Assembly (NCBI GenBank): GCA_036924285.1 | Contig: JAYKYS010000001.1 | Coordinates: 45,135,501 to 45,199,500 of the forward strand | Length of the DNA stretch: 64,000 bases | Source of the DNA: Asterella californica | Lineage: Eukaryota > Streptophyta > Marchantiopsida > Marchantiales > Aytoniaceae | Reading direction: 5' to 3' | Notes under the pieces: generated by a model | Database searches by the model: none | Seen by the model: only the letters and a program-made list of their open reading frames with translations | Told to the model about the DNA's origin: nothing | Shown: positions 1 to 10,848 of the stretch, in pieces | Position numbering within the stretch: the stretch's first letter is position 1 | How the letters are laid out: each line of letters opens with the position of its first letter | Made by a program: the position numbers and the translations under genes

Positions 1-859
1 ATGATTGGACGCTTGTGAATCTCTCTAATAGTTTAATCCGAGATGTAATCTGATCTAGTTTTCTTTTATTAATTTTTACTTAGTTAGATTTTATTATTTC
101 TCACTCAGCTCGATTTAATGAAAATTTGGACTGCAATTTCACACCGGATGTTAAAAACAGAAAATCTAACTAAGGTCCAACTTCACCCAAGACAACTGTC
201 CCATCGATATTTTATTTTAAGATGAAATGATGAATTTATCTCCAATATGTTCAGTCACCAACACATAATCTTTGAAGGCGGACTGTCATCTTCTAATGTA
301 TCGTTATGCCACCTCGGATATATAGAAACACCACGAGATTATAAGAGAAACAAGAACTGAAAATGTTTCATCCATGATGTTTTGTGCTAACCTATCGAGT
401 AGTAAGCGGAATGCATGCTTCATCTAGTCATGGAGAGCATGTGGTAGTCTATGAAACAAATGCGGACAAGAAAACTTCGTCCCAAACGACTCCAAACTAA
501 TACCAGGGTAAACTCTCAATAACTCCACGACTCAAGAAGAACTCCAAGAAGAAGGACTAACAATGTTGGAATGACATCACGAGCAGACCTTTGTTCTCGT
601 CTAACTTGAGCATCTTATGTAGTACGATCATAGCTCTTGTGTATCTTTCTCACATGAGACTTAGCTCTTGAAAGATAAATAACTGACTGCACACTGGACA
701 TAGTGTGTCTTTGTCTGATTTAGATATCATGGAAGAGAGTACCTATAGCTATAAAGCCAATAAAAATTAGACATATGGTAGTCAAAGAGAACTCATCTCT
801 AACATACACTCTCACATATAAAATCTTAATCTCAAAAAATTTGGATTCATCATACAAGA
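1..859. other. No recognisable gene
   Basis: No coding region I can support. The stretch lies just 3' (on the minus strand) of a copia reverse transcriptase remnant, so it probably holds decayed RNase H and LTR sequence of that element, but I see no motif that proves it. Confidence 0.4.
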
Positions 860-1320
860 AATATCTCAAAGACAATGAAAAATAATCTCACAAAACTTGG
901 AGGTTGTTGCATGTAGACCTCCTCCGCAAGATCACCGTTGAGGAAGACATTCTTGAAGTCCATCTGGTGCATCTTCTAATCTTTCTGAGTCGCAACTGGT
1001 ACTGCTGTTCGAACAGTCACCATCTTCGCAACTAGAGCAAAAGTCTCCTCAAAATCCACTCCATGTTATTGTGTGTAGCCCTTGGTTACCAATCTGACCA
1101 TATACTGACACACTGTACTATTGGAGTTGCACTTGATCTTGAAGATCCACCTGCAACCATCCACCTTCTTACCCTCAGGTAAGTCCACCAACTCTCAAGT
1201 CTGTTGGTGATGAAGTGCAACAAGTCAGCTTCCATAGCACTCACCCATTGGACTTTGTGCATCGTCTCCTCAAGTGAACTCGATTCTTGTTTCTGAAAAA
1301 CATTGGTCATATATGCATGA
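860..1320 (-). pseudogene. Copia element I: reverse transcriptase fragment
   Basis: Minus-strand translation, switching frame once, gives the start of a Ty1/copia reverse transcriptase: the tract around VQWVSAMEADL, then VDLPEGKKVDGCRWIFKIK, a segment like VDFEETFALVAKM, and finally MDFKNVFLNGDL followed by EEVYMQQPP. This matches the usual order of the N-terminal half of copia RT. At least one frameshift and two in-frame stops interrupt it, so it is dead. It is collinear with the integrase remnant at 12.4-13.2 kb and gag at 13.3-16.0 kb on the same strand. I infer one element pushed apart by nested insertions. The YVDD half of RT is not visible to the left. Confidence 0.8.
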
Positions 1321-1540
1321 TGTATAGCAAAAATACATTAAAAATTTTGAAAAATCTCCAATCCTGCAAATTGTGAGTGCCTTAATGTATGTATTACGTG
1401 CACATACTTGATGAGAACTACGAAGGATTGTAACATCTATATCCTTTCGTATCAGAACCATATCTAAGGAAGATACATCTATTTGCTTTCGGATCTAATT
1501 TCTTACGTTAAGCAAACCTCGATGAGTGGGACTAGTGTAG

Positions 1541-3194
1541 TTTCTACACAAGACAAGCGAGTGTTATTACAAAGTATGTTCGACTCGTCTAGATATGTGG
1601 ATCTTCCACATCCCTTGGATATTTTATCTTAGACCTTGGCGTCTGCGTTAGTTCAGTTGCAAGAGGAGGTGACTAGAGCACTGATTATTTCTCACGGATC
1701 TGAATGACCAAAGCATCCAATGAGTAGGTATATATAATTAAAATATCCTTATTACTTAAGATTACACCTTGCTTAGCGGGAAGATGATCTTAAGAGACTT
1801 TGTAAAGAGAAGTCGACTTCTTCTGAAGCCGGAAGAAGAAGCCGAAAGACGGACGTCTTTCGGGAAGACGTCTCTGAACCGTATCTTCCGAAAGATAGAA
1901 ACAGTGACCGCGACCATAGGGATACTAATCGCACGTCACTTAGATAAGGGGTAGGTGCACCGATCAAGTAGTCACCGTAGTAAGTAGTAGGTAGGTCTAG
2001 GTGATCGAACCTCATTCCCTAATCAAGCAGGAGAAGATACGAGTTGGAGGCGCATTAGCATCAATCACTCTCTCGCCGCTTCTTGCTCCAGGGAATTCAC
2101 TTTGATTCATGCATTGAGAGTCGAGATTGAAAGCACACATGATCGAATTGAAGAAAGAGAGAGAGCAAAGGTGTCTTCCAGTCAAGAAGTGCACTCGAGT
2201 TGGGAGAGTAAAGAATCTTTAAGGATTTAGAAGATCAAGAATCGAGGGTCAAAGTAAGAAAGCAGGAGAGCAGCAGATTGACGCAGCTCGAAATTGACGA
2301 CAGAAGCAGGATCGTGGTGTCACATTGAAGACGGAATTGAAGAACAGAAGCGCGCAGAAGACTGAAGGAGCAACCAGAAGCAGTCAGAAGCAGTATTGAG
2401 GTTCTTCCCATGTTCTTTCTTCTTCTCCACCGCTTCTCGCCTCTGATTTGATGTCTCTCACGCTTCCCCGCTCGTTTGCAAGAAACCCATCGATCGTTTT
2501 CCCTACCTTAAACTTTCCTCTGAGAAAATTGGGCGTGGAAGCGCTGTCCAATTTTCGTCAACCGTCTTCCCACTTCTTCCCAAGTTGGAATTGAGTTTCC
2601 CTGCTTCTCATTCCAAAATTTGATGGTCTGACTATCAATTTCCCTGCCCTACTACACTTCTGTCTCAGAATCTGTGGACAGAAGACGCTTCTAAATGTCT
2701 TAACATTTTTGAAAGACGAATGTTTGCAATTCGTATCGAGTGATTGGATTGGATTGGAATTTGTGTCAAGAGAAGCTTGATACGAATCCTGAGTGAGCTT
2801 GAGAGTTGATTGTTGTTTCGAGAAGCAAGATATTATCCGTCGGCTCCTAATTGCATGAGCTGTGCCTCTTTCTCATTGTCTCTAGCTCGAGTTCCTCCAG
2901 CGGCTGGGTGTGTGATAACAGTCCGGATCTTCCGTCATCACTGATCTCCTCGACTAGATGTATTTCTCCTCCTATGGGTGTGTCCACGGCTACGGGTTTC
3001 TCACAGTTCACTAAATCTGATCCTGTTTCATCGGTTGTCAATGATGAACTTGGAGTCTCATCGGTAGTGAATGACTACATAAGAATGACCGTGATGTGTT
3101 TGTCATCGGGCTGTTTGGCTGCTATCACTTCCGTTTGGGTCTTGAATCTTCTTCGTCGTCTGTGATTTTTTCATGGAAGATGATGTCCCTACTC
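1541..3194. other. GAAGAC-rich block, left part
   Basis: No gene recognised. The stretch is dense in GAAGAC, GTCTTC, GAAGCC and related hexamers (for example 1790-1880 and 2320-2700), the same bias seen at 7.9-12.2 kb. It ends exactly where the gypsy I LTR begins. I infer that it and 7548-12330 are two halves of one block split by that gypsy insertion. Open frames here are short (up to 104 codons) and resemble nothing I know. Confidence 0.45.
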
Positions 3195-4090
3195 TGTAAA
3201 CCCTCCGCAATCCTATCGGTCAACTACCCCCTAATCTCTCAACCTCCACGATAGTCATCGATGAATCTGGAACATGTCGGACTTGTCTCTCACTCAAGGG
3301 TCACCTCTGATGGCTCTGAGAGAAGCACACCATGAACTTGAAGAGAAAAATGCTAAGTTCAATCATTCACTCACCTATAAACTCATCAACTAAAACTTCT
3401 CCATAAACTCATCAACTAAAATCCTCCATTCTAACGACGTCTCTCAAGTTCTCACATGCTAAAATATCACACACTCTCTATATTACTCAAGTTGTCATTA
3501 CGACGATGTGAAAACAAGGATGAAGAGCTCTTCTCTACTCCTCTATTTATACATTCTAGGTTTTTACCTTGGTATCCTCTGGTAACTCAGCCGTAACTAT
3601 TTTACCGGATTTTACTAAAATATTACTTAAGATAAAAGCATTAATCACATAAGCTTCTTATCTTTTCACATGGGCTTATTTCTTCAAAGTCAACAACTTC
3701 TAGAAGGATTCTGAAATATTCTCAAAGAATCTCGAATTTCCAACCCCCTCTACACTAGGACCCACTAAAAAGAAAACATGTGGAATCTCTTTTTGTTTTT
3801 AATACCCACAAAGTCCACAACTTTGATCCCATCACTAATATCAAGTCAAAAAAGAGATAAGAGATACTTTCCACCTCCTTTCTATCTTTTAGACAAGATG
3901 ACATGATAGTAGTGCTCACTCTTTAAGAAATATCTGAATTCTGCCAAAACTACAGCTAAGTTTAATCATAACTAACTTTAGCTAGTCATGACTAACTTGA
4001 TACTTCCTTAAAGTACTTGGGCAGCAAATAAACATTATCCACACTTAGTTATAACTAAACATCTTACTAATAGACTTCCTATGTGTAACA
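3195..4090 (-). repeat. Gypsy I 3' LTR
   Basis: Reads on the minus strand from TGTTACACATAGG near 4090 to a TTTACA end at 3195. It matches over its whole length the complete solo LTR of the same family at 16566-17478 on the plus strand, including the block with TATAAATAGAGGAG, a likely TATA box. Compared with that copy it lacks the first 12 bases (TGTAACGACCTA), removed by the deletion that also took the integrase core. Confidence 0.88.
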
Positions 4091-4440
4091 TTGATCTTAA
4101 CGGAGGTGTTCTAGTAGACTTTAGAACAAATGCTTGACATACGTCACAAGTTTTGCAATAGTCTAAACATTCCTTGAAAATACCTCTCCAATGATAACCT
4201 GCATCTAAAATTTTGAAGGTTGTTATCTTACCAGCAAAGTGACCTCCGCAAACAGTGCCGTCGTGAAACTCGTGCATTAGCTTGAAAGCTTCTTTCTGAC
4301 CAACTGCTCTCCTTAGTAATCCATCTGCTCCTTGATGAAACAGAATTCCCTCCACCATGGTGTAAGGTTTGCATCTCTTGATCAACGCGTTACGTTCTTG
4401 GGTATGCATAGCTTTTGGAAAAGAGCCATCTGTAAGAAAA
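4091..4440 (-). pseudogene. Gypsy I integrase zinc-binding domain
   Basis: The frame from about 4409 downward encodes an integrase H2C2 zinc-binding domain: a His pair in HEFHDGTVCGGHFAG followed by the Cys pair in CKTCDVC. In intact gypsy elements this precedes the catalytic D,D-35-E core. Here the frame runs straight into the 3' LTR, so the core is absent and the element could not integrate on its own. A stop separates it from RNase H upstream. Confidence 0.85.
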
Positions 4441-5105
4441 CTCTAGATTTTCTTGTACTCGTCTGGTATCTCCTCAATTCTTGTGATGGTCATCAGATGC
4501 TCGTCTGAAAATGAATCATCAAACGGTTCTTCTCCCTCATCATCATAAGCCTTTGATAAAAGATCAACATTTGCATGCTTTTTCCATGGTCTATCTTCGA
4601 TCACGTAACCGTATTCTATTAGAAGGATCTTCCAATGAGCAATACGACCTTCGGCATTAGGCTTATTAAAGATAGACTTTAAAGCCTTATGATCTGTGAC
4701 TATGGAAAATTTCCCTCCTAGCAAGTAGTGTCAAAATTTCTTCAATCCAAAGATCACCGCTAATCCTTCTCGTTCAGTCACGGAGTAATTCTTCTCCGCT
4801 GGAACCATCTGCCTACTAGCATAAGCTATAGGATGATCATGCCTATCTCCATGTAACTGACTTAATGTACATCCGATTGCTACATTAGAGGCATCTCTAT
4901 ACAGAATAAATGCTTTACTCCATTCATGTTTAGCAAGTATAGGAGTTGTCACCAATGTCATTTTCAGCTCCTCAAATGCTTCCTTTGCCTTCTGATCATG
5001 CACTATCAAGTCAAAATCAACTCCATTTTTCATGGACATAGTCAAAGCTATTGCTTTGTTTGAGAAGGAAAAAGACAAACCTACAATAATATTCAACCAT
5101 GCCAA
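4441..5105 (-). pseudogene. Gypsy I RNase H domain
   Basis: Two frame segments (5105-4731 and 4724-4443) separated by a stop form a gypsy RNase H: the RDASNVAIGCTLSQ stretch, PIAYASRQM, NYSVTEREGLAVIFGLKKF and then FSIVTDHKALKSIFN. The last block ends with the usual HANVDLLSKA motif before the acidic linker to integrase. The stop lies between the LKKF motif and the next conserved block. Confidence 0.85.
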
Positions 5106-5720
5106 GAAACTGTCTCAACTTTGTCAAGTTGATCGGAAATGAAAGATCCACAATCTTCTTCACTTTCTCAGGATCTATCGCAATCCTATTCTTGGAAATG
5201 ATGTGTCCTAACAACATATCTTCTTCGCAACCAAAGATGCACTTCTCTGGACTTAGAGAAGCGTTGGCTTGCTCCAACCGCTGCAAAACTTTGATCACAT
5301 GATCAAAGTGATCCTCCTTTCTTCCGTACACACAGAAATCATCAATGAAATCACGAACAAACTTCCATATGAATAGTTCAAACACATTGTTCATGAACCT
5401 CTGAAACGTAGTCGGAGCATTACACAGTCCGAATGACATCACTCGAAATGCAAATGTTCTCCAAGGAGTAGTGAAAGTAGTCAATTGATGGTACTCCTAT
5501 GCTATCTTGATCTGGCTATACTCACTACAACCATCACCAAAGCTGTACCACTCATGACCAAAAACTTCCTCCGAAATCTCATCTATAAATGATAGAGATA
5601 ATAATCCTTCTTGGTAACTGCATTCAGCTTCTTATAGTCTATGCACACTCGCAGCTTACCATTCTTCTTCTTGACAATCACAATGGGTGAACCCATTCTG
5701 AGTTATCCACCTCGTAGATG
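5017..5720 (-). pseudogene. Gypsy I reverse transcriptase
   Basis: The central gypsy RT blocks are clear: FRVMSFGLCNAPTTFQRFMN, then FIDDFCVYG, which carries the FxDD form of the catalytic YxDD motif, then GCEEDMLLGHIIS and LRQFLGMVEYYCRFV. Frame changes near 5490-5660 separate this from the N-terminal RT part (MIKEEIDKLKEA and the region after it at 5656-5800). The 5484-5017 frame also overlaps the RNase H frame in a different phase, marking another frameshift. Confidence 0.87.
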
Positions 5721-6273
5721 AACTTGCCTCCTTCAACTTGTCTATCTCCTCCTTGATCATCATTGCCGTTGTAAGATTGACTCTTCTCTGTTTCTGTTGA
5801 ACTGGTCTTGCGTTCTCTTCCAAATCGATCCGATGAATCTCTAGAGTCACCTTCTTCAAATCCTTGTAACTGAAAACAAACACATGGATATATTTCTGAA
5901 AAATATGTAGGAATCTACTTTTCTCATCTTGAGTGACATTGATACCAAACTTCAGGGTAGAGAGTCTTCTCATGATCTTTGTCTCACTCAACTCTTCTTT
6001 GTCATGATCTTTCTCCACTGCTGGTCGAGGCAACAAGTCAATAGCACTAAGCTGATATAATGATTCATCTCGACCAAATCCTTCGTCATCAGACGAGGAT
6101 TCTTGATCATAAGAATCTTCCTTATCTACTTATGAGACACTCTGATCATCCTCTGTATCAGATTCCCAATAGTCACTGGTGGGTCTACCAGAATCAGAAG
6201 TCACAACTCCAACACCCGAGAGAGGTACTATCACTCTGTGATCTCTAAGTCCAATCCGTAAATATCCTTTGTG

Positions 6274-6597
6274 TCACATATCAGTGGTGCGCACAGCTCT
6301 CAACCAAGGCCTACCTAGGAGCAAATCATAACTAGAATCCTTTAACACTTGAAATGACATCAATGTTTGAACTCCCATCACATACATGACCACCTTCTCT
6401 AACACACCAAGAGGTCTTACCCGTTGCTTGTTAGTCATCCCCACGACAATGCTAGCCGGACAAGTTGGTTCCATCTCCAACTTCTTCATCAACCTCTCTG
6501 ATATGGCATTTACAGCCGAACCTCCATCCACCAATACGTCAGAGACGTAGTGATCCTTCAATCGGACTTCAATGTTTGAAGCCCTAGTGCATATCTC
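6274..6597 (-). pseudogene. Gypsy I aspartic protease
   Basis: A retropepsin-like domain with active-site motif VLVDGGSAVNAI. Most plant gypsy proteases have D-S-G or D-T-G, so D-G-G would be an unusual or damaged active site. Later blocks SYDLLLGRPWL and the hydrophobic strand before it fit the second half of the fold. A stop lies just upstream at the boundary with gag and another downstream near 6274. Confidence 0.8.
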
Positions 6598-7294
6598 TTA
6601 AGCATGCACATCCACCACACAAACTCCTACAGATTTTGATGTCTTGCTCTTGAGTTTCTTCTTTTTGCTTCTCTTAGAACTCAGTCCTCCTCTGAGTTCC
6701 TTTCGTAAACTGGGATTAAGTGCGATCAATTGTCCAACAATGATGTTGGCTTTCTGAGCACCCACATCTTCAACCACATCATATCTCGCTTGAAAAGAGG
6801 AAATAGTGAAATCTGTCATCTCCAACTTCCTTCTTGGTTCTCTTAGTGTACTCAAAACATTACTCGAGCTAGTACTTCTACTTGCTGACTCCTCCATGAG
6901 AACTGGTTCATCAGAAAATCGAGTTCTTTTTTTCTTGAGCTAAAAGCTCCACCGATGCATGAGAAGAGTTTGAACTCTCTCTTTTCTCGTAGATGGGATC
7001 TCGCACTACATCGATAGTAGTCACTTTTTTGTCTCGTCCTTGTGATAAGTTTCCTCCACCCACATGCATTCTAACAGTTTCGGCACCTCTTGCTCCGTTG
7101 TTAGGACAATTTCGCTGAAAATGAGAACCTCCACACGTCCAACAAGTGATTCCTCCAAAGTTATCTTGGTTGTCTCCAAAGTTACATTGGTTGCCTCCAA
7201 AGTTATCTTGATTTCCTCGATTAGGATTGTTGTCGTAACCTCTTTGACCTCCTCCTCTACCTTTGTTCCTTCATTCTCGTAACTGCACCACATT
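6598..7294 (-). pseudogene. Gypsy I gag C-terminal region with zinc knuckle
   Basis: In the correct minus-strand frame, 7293-7060 encodes three degenerate GNQDNFG-type repeats followed by a CCHC zinc knuckle spaced C-x2-C-x3-H-x4-C (CWTCGGSHFQRNC). The region to 6598 is a Ser/Lys-rich linker ahead of protease. The upstream part of gag is missing because of the deletion at 7294, where the frame abuts LTR sequence. Confidence 0.82.
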
Positions 7295-7547
7295 TAAAAA
7301 AGGAGATAAGGGATACTTTCCACCTCCTTTCTATCTTTTAGACAAGATGACAAGTGCGCACTCTTTAAGAAATATCTGAATTCTGCCAAAAGTACAGCTA
7401 AGTTTAATCGTAACTAACTTTAGCTAGTCATGACTAACTTGATACCTCCTTAAAGTACTTAGGCAACAAATAAACATTATCCGCACTTAGTTATAACTAA
7501 ACACCTTACTGATAGACAACTTCTTATGTGTAACATAGGTCATTACA
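7295..7547 (-). repeat. Gypsy I 5' LTR fragment
   Basis: The first 250 bases or so of the LTR, starting on the minus strand with TGTAATGACCTATG at 7547 and matching both 4090 downward and 16566 upward. It ends abruptly at a run of A/T near 7295, where intact copies continue with ACTTGATATTAG. Confidence 0.87.
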
Positions 7548-8556
7548 GCTCCTGATAATTTTATTTGTCGTGGGATTATACAGCCTGTAGCTCTGGGTCT
7601 TCACAGTAACCTACTAGTCGACATGTGTGGCTCTTGGAGTCTCACTTCTTGCGCAGTTCCGTGGGTATGTGGACAAATGCCTTGCACAAACTCACGTAAG
7701 TGTTTTACGGATGGTTTTGTCCCGTCCCATGTTTCATGTAGAGTCATGTGAGGAATGACATGAGTGGGTTCTCGATTTGTTATGTGTACCGTTGTGCCTC
7801 TCACTCTTCCTGACTTCTCAAATCCACATCTTCCTAGAGAGACTAGAAGATTGGAAAGGCTGACAGAATGCACGAGAAGACGTGAGGGTCCTTTTCGAGT
7901 CTTTTATGTCTGACCCATAGCAGCCTGTTCCTTCTTCTTCATGAACTTAGAAGAGAGTTGTGAGAAGCCTTGCTGGAAGAATCTGGAGAGAATGATCAAA
8001 GGTCATATCTTCCCGTCATGCAACAAGCTTCTTCTAAGAGTGTATGAGAGATGAGGAGTCAGAAAAGTAGAGTGCGAATGTTCCGTGTCTGTTGGGAGGT
8101 TAGATTGTATGTCGGAAGACGAAGACAAATGAGATCAGTGATGGGAAGCCTGGCTGCAGGAAGTCTTCTGAAGACATCAATTCATCAGAAGATGTCTCGA
8201 GAGTCTTCCTAGAGACCACTGTCATCGTAGGAGTCCTCAACCTTCTTCTGAACCTTTCTTAGACTTTGCTTCTCACGTATCTTGTTATTTTCTGTTAGGA
8301 AGTAGGATGAATTGCAAGGTGGATTGTCTTCTTAAGGATCCATGCGATGTCTTGTTTAGTTAGGATTGCTGAGATGTAGCTCGGAAGATGAGAAGTATTT
8401 AGGAAGCATTGTTAGAATCTCGGAAGACAAAATAGTTATCTTCTGGAAGACTAGATTCGTCTTTTGAGAGTGAAAGCTGGACTGTGAGGACCTGGTAAGG
8501 ACTGAGCTTTAGGCTCACAGTCAGTATGTGTGGTTTAGTGTAACAGAAGCTCGAAC
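7548..8556. other. GAAGAC-rich block, right part, non-coding leader
   Basis: No gene recognised. From about 7900 the sequence is again dense in GAAGAC/GTCTTC and GAAGC words on both strands. It leads into the broken plus-strand coding region starting at 8557. Confidence 0.4.
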
Positions 8557-10848
8557 ATGTTGATGCATCCTCGAGGATTGATGTTCCCGGCAACGGAGTT
8601 GACTGAGGTCAAACATTACATCAAGGAGTTAGGCCTCGATTTCTTTTTGTGGGACTGGAACTTCACGGACCAAGGTATTCTGGAGGAGGTTTGGGCAGCA
8701 TTGTCTCCGCGCAACCGTGTACATGTTAAGGCAGGGGTCGCTCGAAGAAGAGCATCTTCTTGGACATTGGAGTGGTGGCGTAGAGCTTTTCATCGACCAG
8801 AAGCAAAGAATCGCGGATTCGAGTTGGAGAAGAAGATCTTACCGATGATCTTTGGGAAGTGGTATGTACCTGGAAGCACCACATCTCTTCCTCAAAGACA
8901 GAAAGGGGAGGAACGGATGGAAGGTAGAAGCTTATCGAGAGTCGAGGAAGCGTCTTCTGAGGAAGTTGTATCTTCACTTTTTTTCCAAGGGAAAGGTCCA
9001 GAAGATGAGGCACCTTGGAGACCAAGACGTGGAGTTCCTGGAAGCTATCTGGGAAGGACAAGTCGTCAACTGGGACGCCTTCTTCCACACCTACATCTAG
9101 ACAGAGTTAGTGTACTTGGGCATCCCAGCAAGAGGACATCTTACTCCCTTCTTCTGTTATTTGTACGTGTCCAAGAGTGACTTGAAGGAAGACCAGTTGG
9201 TCAAGTATGGGCAAGCAGGACAACACGAGGTAAAGGAAGAGACCTCGGAAGAAGAAGACCGAGCAGCGGCCATGTCTTCCCCTCTCCCTTTAGTGCCCCA
9301 GGCAGGACCGAGTACTCAACAGAAGTCGATTTTGGTGAGAGAAGACGACTCCAACGGCACAGAAGACGTGTCGTCGTTGAGGAAGATGAGACCTAGAGTG
9401 TGTATAAGAAGAGCACATTCTCTCTGGACCATCCACTTTGGATCTGAGTCTGATTCCCAAGAAGATACGTCAAGCATCAAGAACGCACGGGAGACAACTT
9501 CTACTACTACAGGGAGGCTTCCGAAGACTCCAGAAGCCAAGGTATGGGTTGACATTCCGACTACGACTCGAGGAAGCGCAGCAAAGAGGACCGCTCCTAC
9601 GATGAGGAGAGATCTTCCACCTCGGAAGATGTTGAGAGTAACGTCTTCCCGTGCATAGAAGCAGAAGACTACGGTGATAGAAGAGGCATCCTTGCCTCTG
9701 GAAGACAAGAAAGATGTCTCCGATCGATTTGTGAGGATGAACTTGTCTTCAACGAGAAGAAGGCTGGAAGAATTCAACACCTTCTTCAGTTCGGAGATCC
9801 AACCAGCCATGGAGTTGGTGGAGAAGCGTGCGATGGTCCAAGAGAAGCCACTGCAGCATGGCTTCGGTCTCCGCACCTTGGTGCAGCAAGATGAGCTCCA
9901 GAAGCAGAGGAAGCTCTGGAAGCCAACCTCCGCACCATGGAGAAGCTCGCAGCGAAGTACAAGACGAAAGCTTCTACTTCTGCCAAGGAGTTGGCGCAGC
10001 TGAGGAAGAGCAACCATGAGTTGCAAGCATGATTTCAGCAGCGTGAACATGAGATTCTGTGGATCAGGAATAAGCTCGTTGATCTCGCAGAAGAGAAGAT
10101 AGCTTGGAGTGCACTACGGGAAGCCGCGAAAGCTCAGGCCGCAGCAGAGAAGAAGCAGCGGGAGGAAACAGAAGCCCGAGCGAAGGAGATTATGACGCGG
10201 ATGATGGAAGCGCTTCGGAAGAAGTTCAGCTTCATCGCGGGTAGGAAGCTTCTCACCCTAGCTCGTGAGTGGGATGACGATTCCAGAGAGATATTAATGG
10301 ACTGTAAGGAGAACATGTTCCGGTACCTAGATTGGCAGATCGAGGACTTGAAGACTCTTTACGATCTTCCCTGGATTCTCCAGTCTGCAGTTACGTCTTC
10401 TCATGCACCAGGACCAGTGATCGTGAGAGATCTCGACAAGGAGGAGTTTGACCTCGCTGTCCACTTGGTAGTGATAGCATTAGAAGCCGAGGAGACCACA
10501 GAAGAAGCCCCGGAAGACAAGGTGTCTTCCGGAAGACATGAAACAGAGGTGTCTTTTCAAGTGTTCTGAGTGGAAGAGGTGACTTCCTTTGACCACTGTG
10601 AGGTCACCCCAGCTCCCAGCGTCGAACAAGTGGAGCAGAAGAGTTAGGAAGCACAGATGGACTCTGCTTCCCAAAAGCCTCTTTCGTCTTCCGAAGCCAC
10701 ACCAGAAGCGCACATCTCGAACATTGAAGAGGAAGCCACCTCAGCCGCATCCGAGGTACCAGTAGGGCTTCTCACTTTATCAGAAGCCGAATTAAGAGAT
10801 CATGTAGGAGAGTATCCAATGGAGATCGCACTTAGCGATCAGGAGTAG
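8557..10848 (+). pseudogene. Broken ORF of unknown family (about 760 codons)
   Basis: Not recognised. Six open segments line up along the plus strand and read as one decayed protein. Segment 8557-8870 is in frame 1. Segments 8852-9100, 9101-9658 and 9659-about 9890 share frame 2, interrupted only by TAG at 9098 and 9656. From about 9890 the sense frame returns to frame 1 as far as 10848, broken by TGA near 10030, TGA at 10567 and a stop near 10645. The N-terminal 190 residues look globular and Trp-rich (TLEWWRRAFHRP, VEFLEAIWEGQVVNWDAFF). A Ser/Thr/Glu-rich linker follows, then a long charged coiled coil (LAQLRKSNHELQ, AEKKQREETEARAKEI) and an acidic tail. It could be a gag-like protein of an unclassified element or a captured host gene; I cannot choose. 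Confidence 0.5.

Larger units (their letters stand above)
3195..7547 (-). mobile_element. Gypsy element I, internally deleted
   Basis: A Ty3/gypsy element read on the minus strand: partial 5' LTR (7295-7547), gag zinc knuckle, aspartic protease, reverse transcriptase, RNase H, integrase zinc-binding domain, then the 3' LTR (3195-4090). Two large deletions are visible. At the 5' end the LTR stops inside U3 and joins gag directly, removing the rest of the LTR, the primer site and the gag start. At the 3' end the polyprotein joins the LTR just after the integrase HHCC domain, removing the D,D-35-E core, the polypurine tract and the first 12 bases of the LTR. No clear target-site duplication is seen (tactc against gctcc). 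Confidence 0.88.

Noticed and set aside
1769..2015. Overlapping 61- and 80-codon frames on opposite strands
   Set aside because: Both arise from palindromic GAAGAC/CTTC-rich sequence; neither resembles a protein.
8726..9088. 120-codon minus-strand frame over the unknown plus-strand ORF
   Set aside because: It is the complement of the collinear plus-strand segments, which extend much further and form a continuous protein; the minus frame has no partner on either side.
9316..10050. 244-codon minus-strand frame
   Set aside because: Longest single frame in this block, but it opposes the coiled-coil coding strand and its Ser/Leu/Val-rich composition is what the complement of GAAGAC-rich coding DNA gives.
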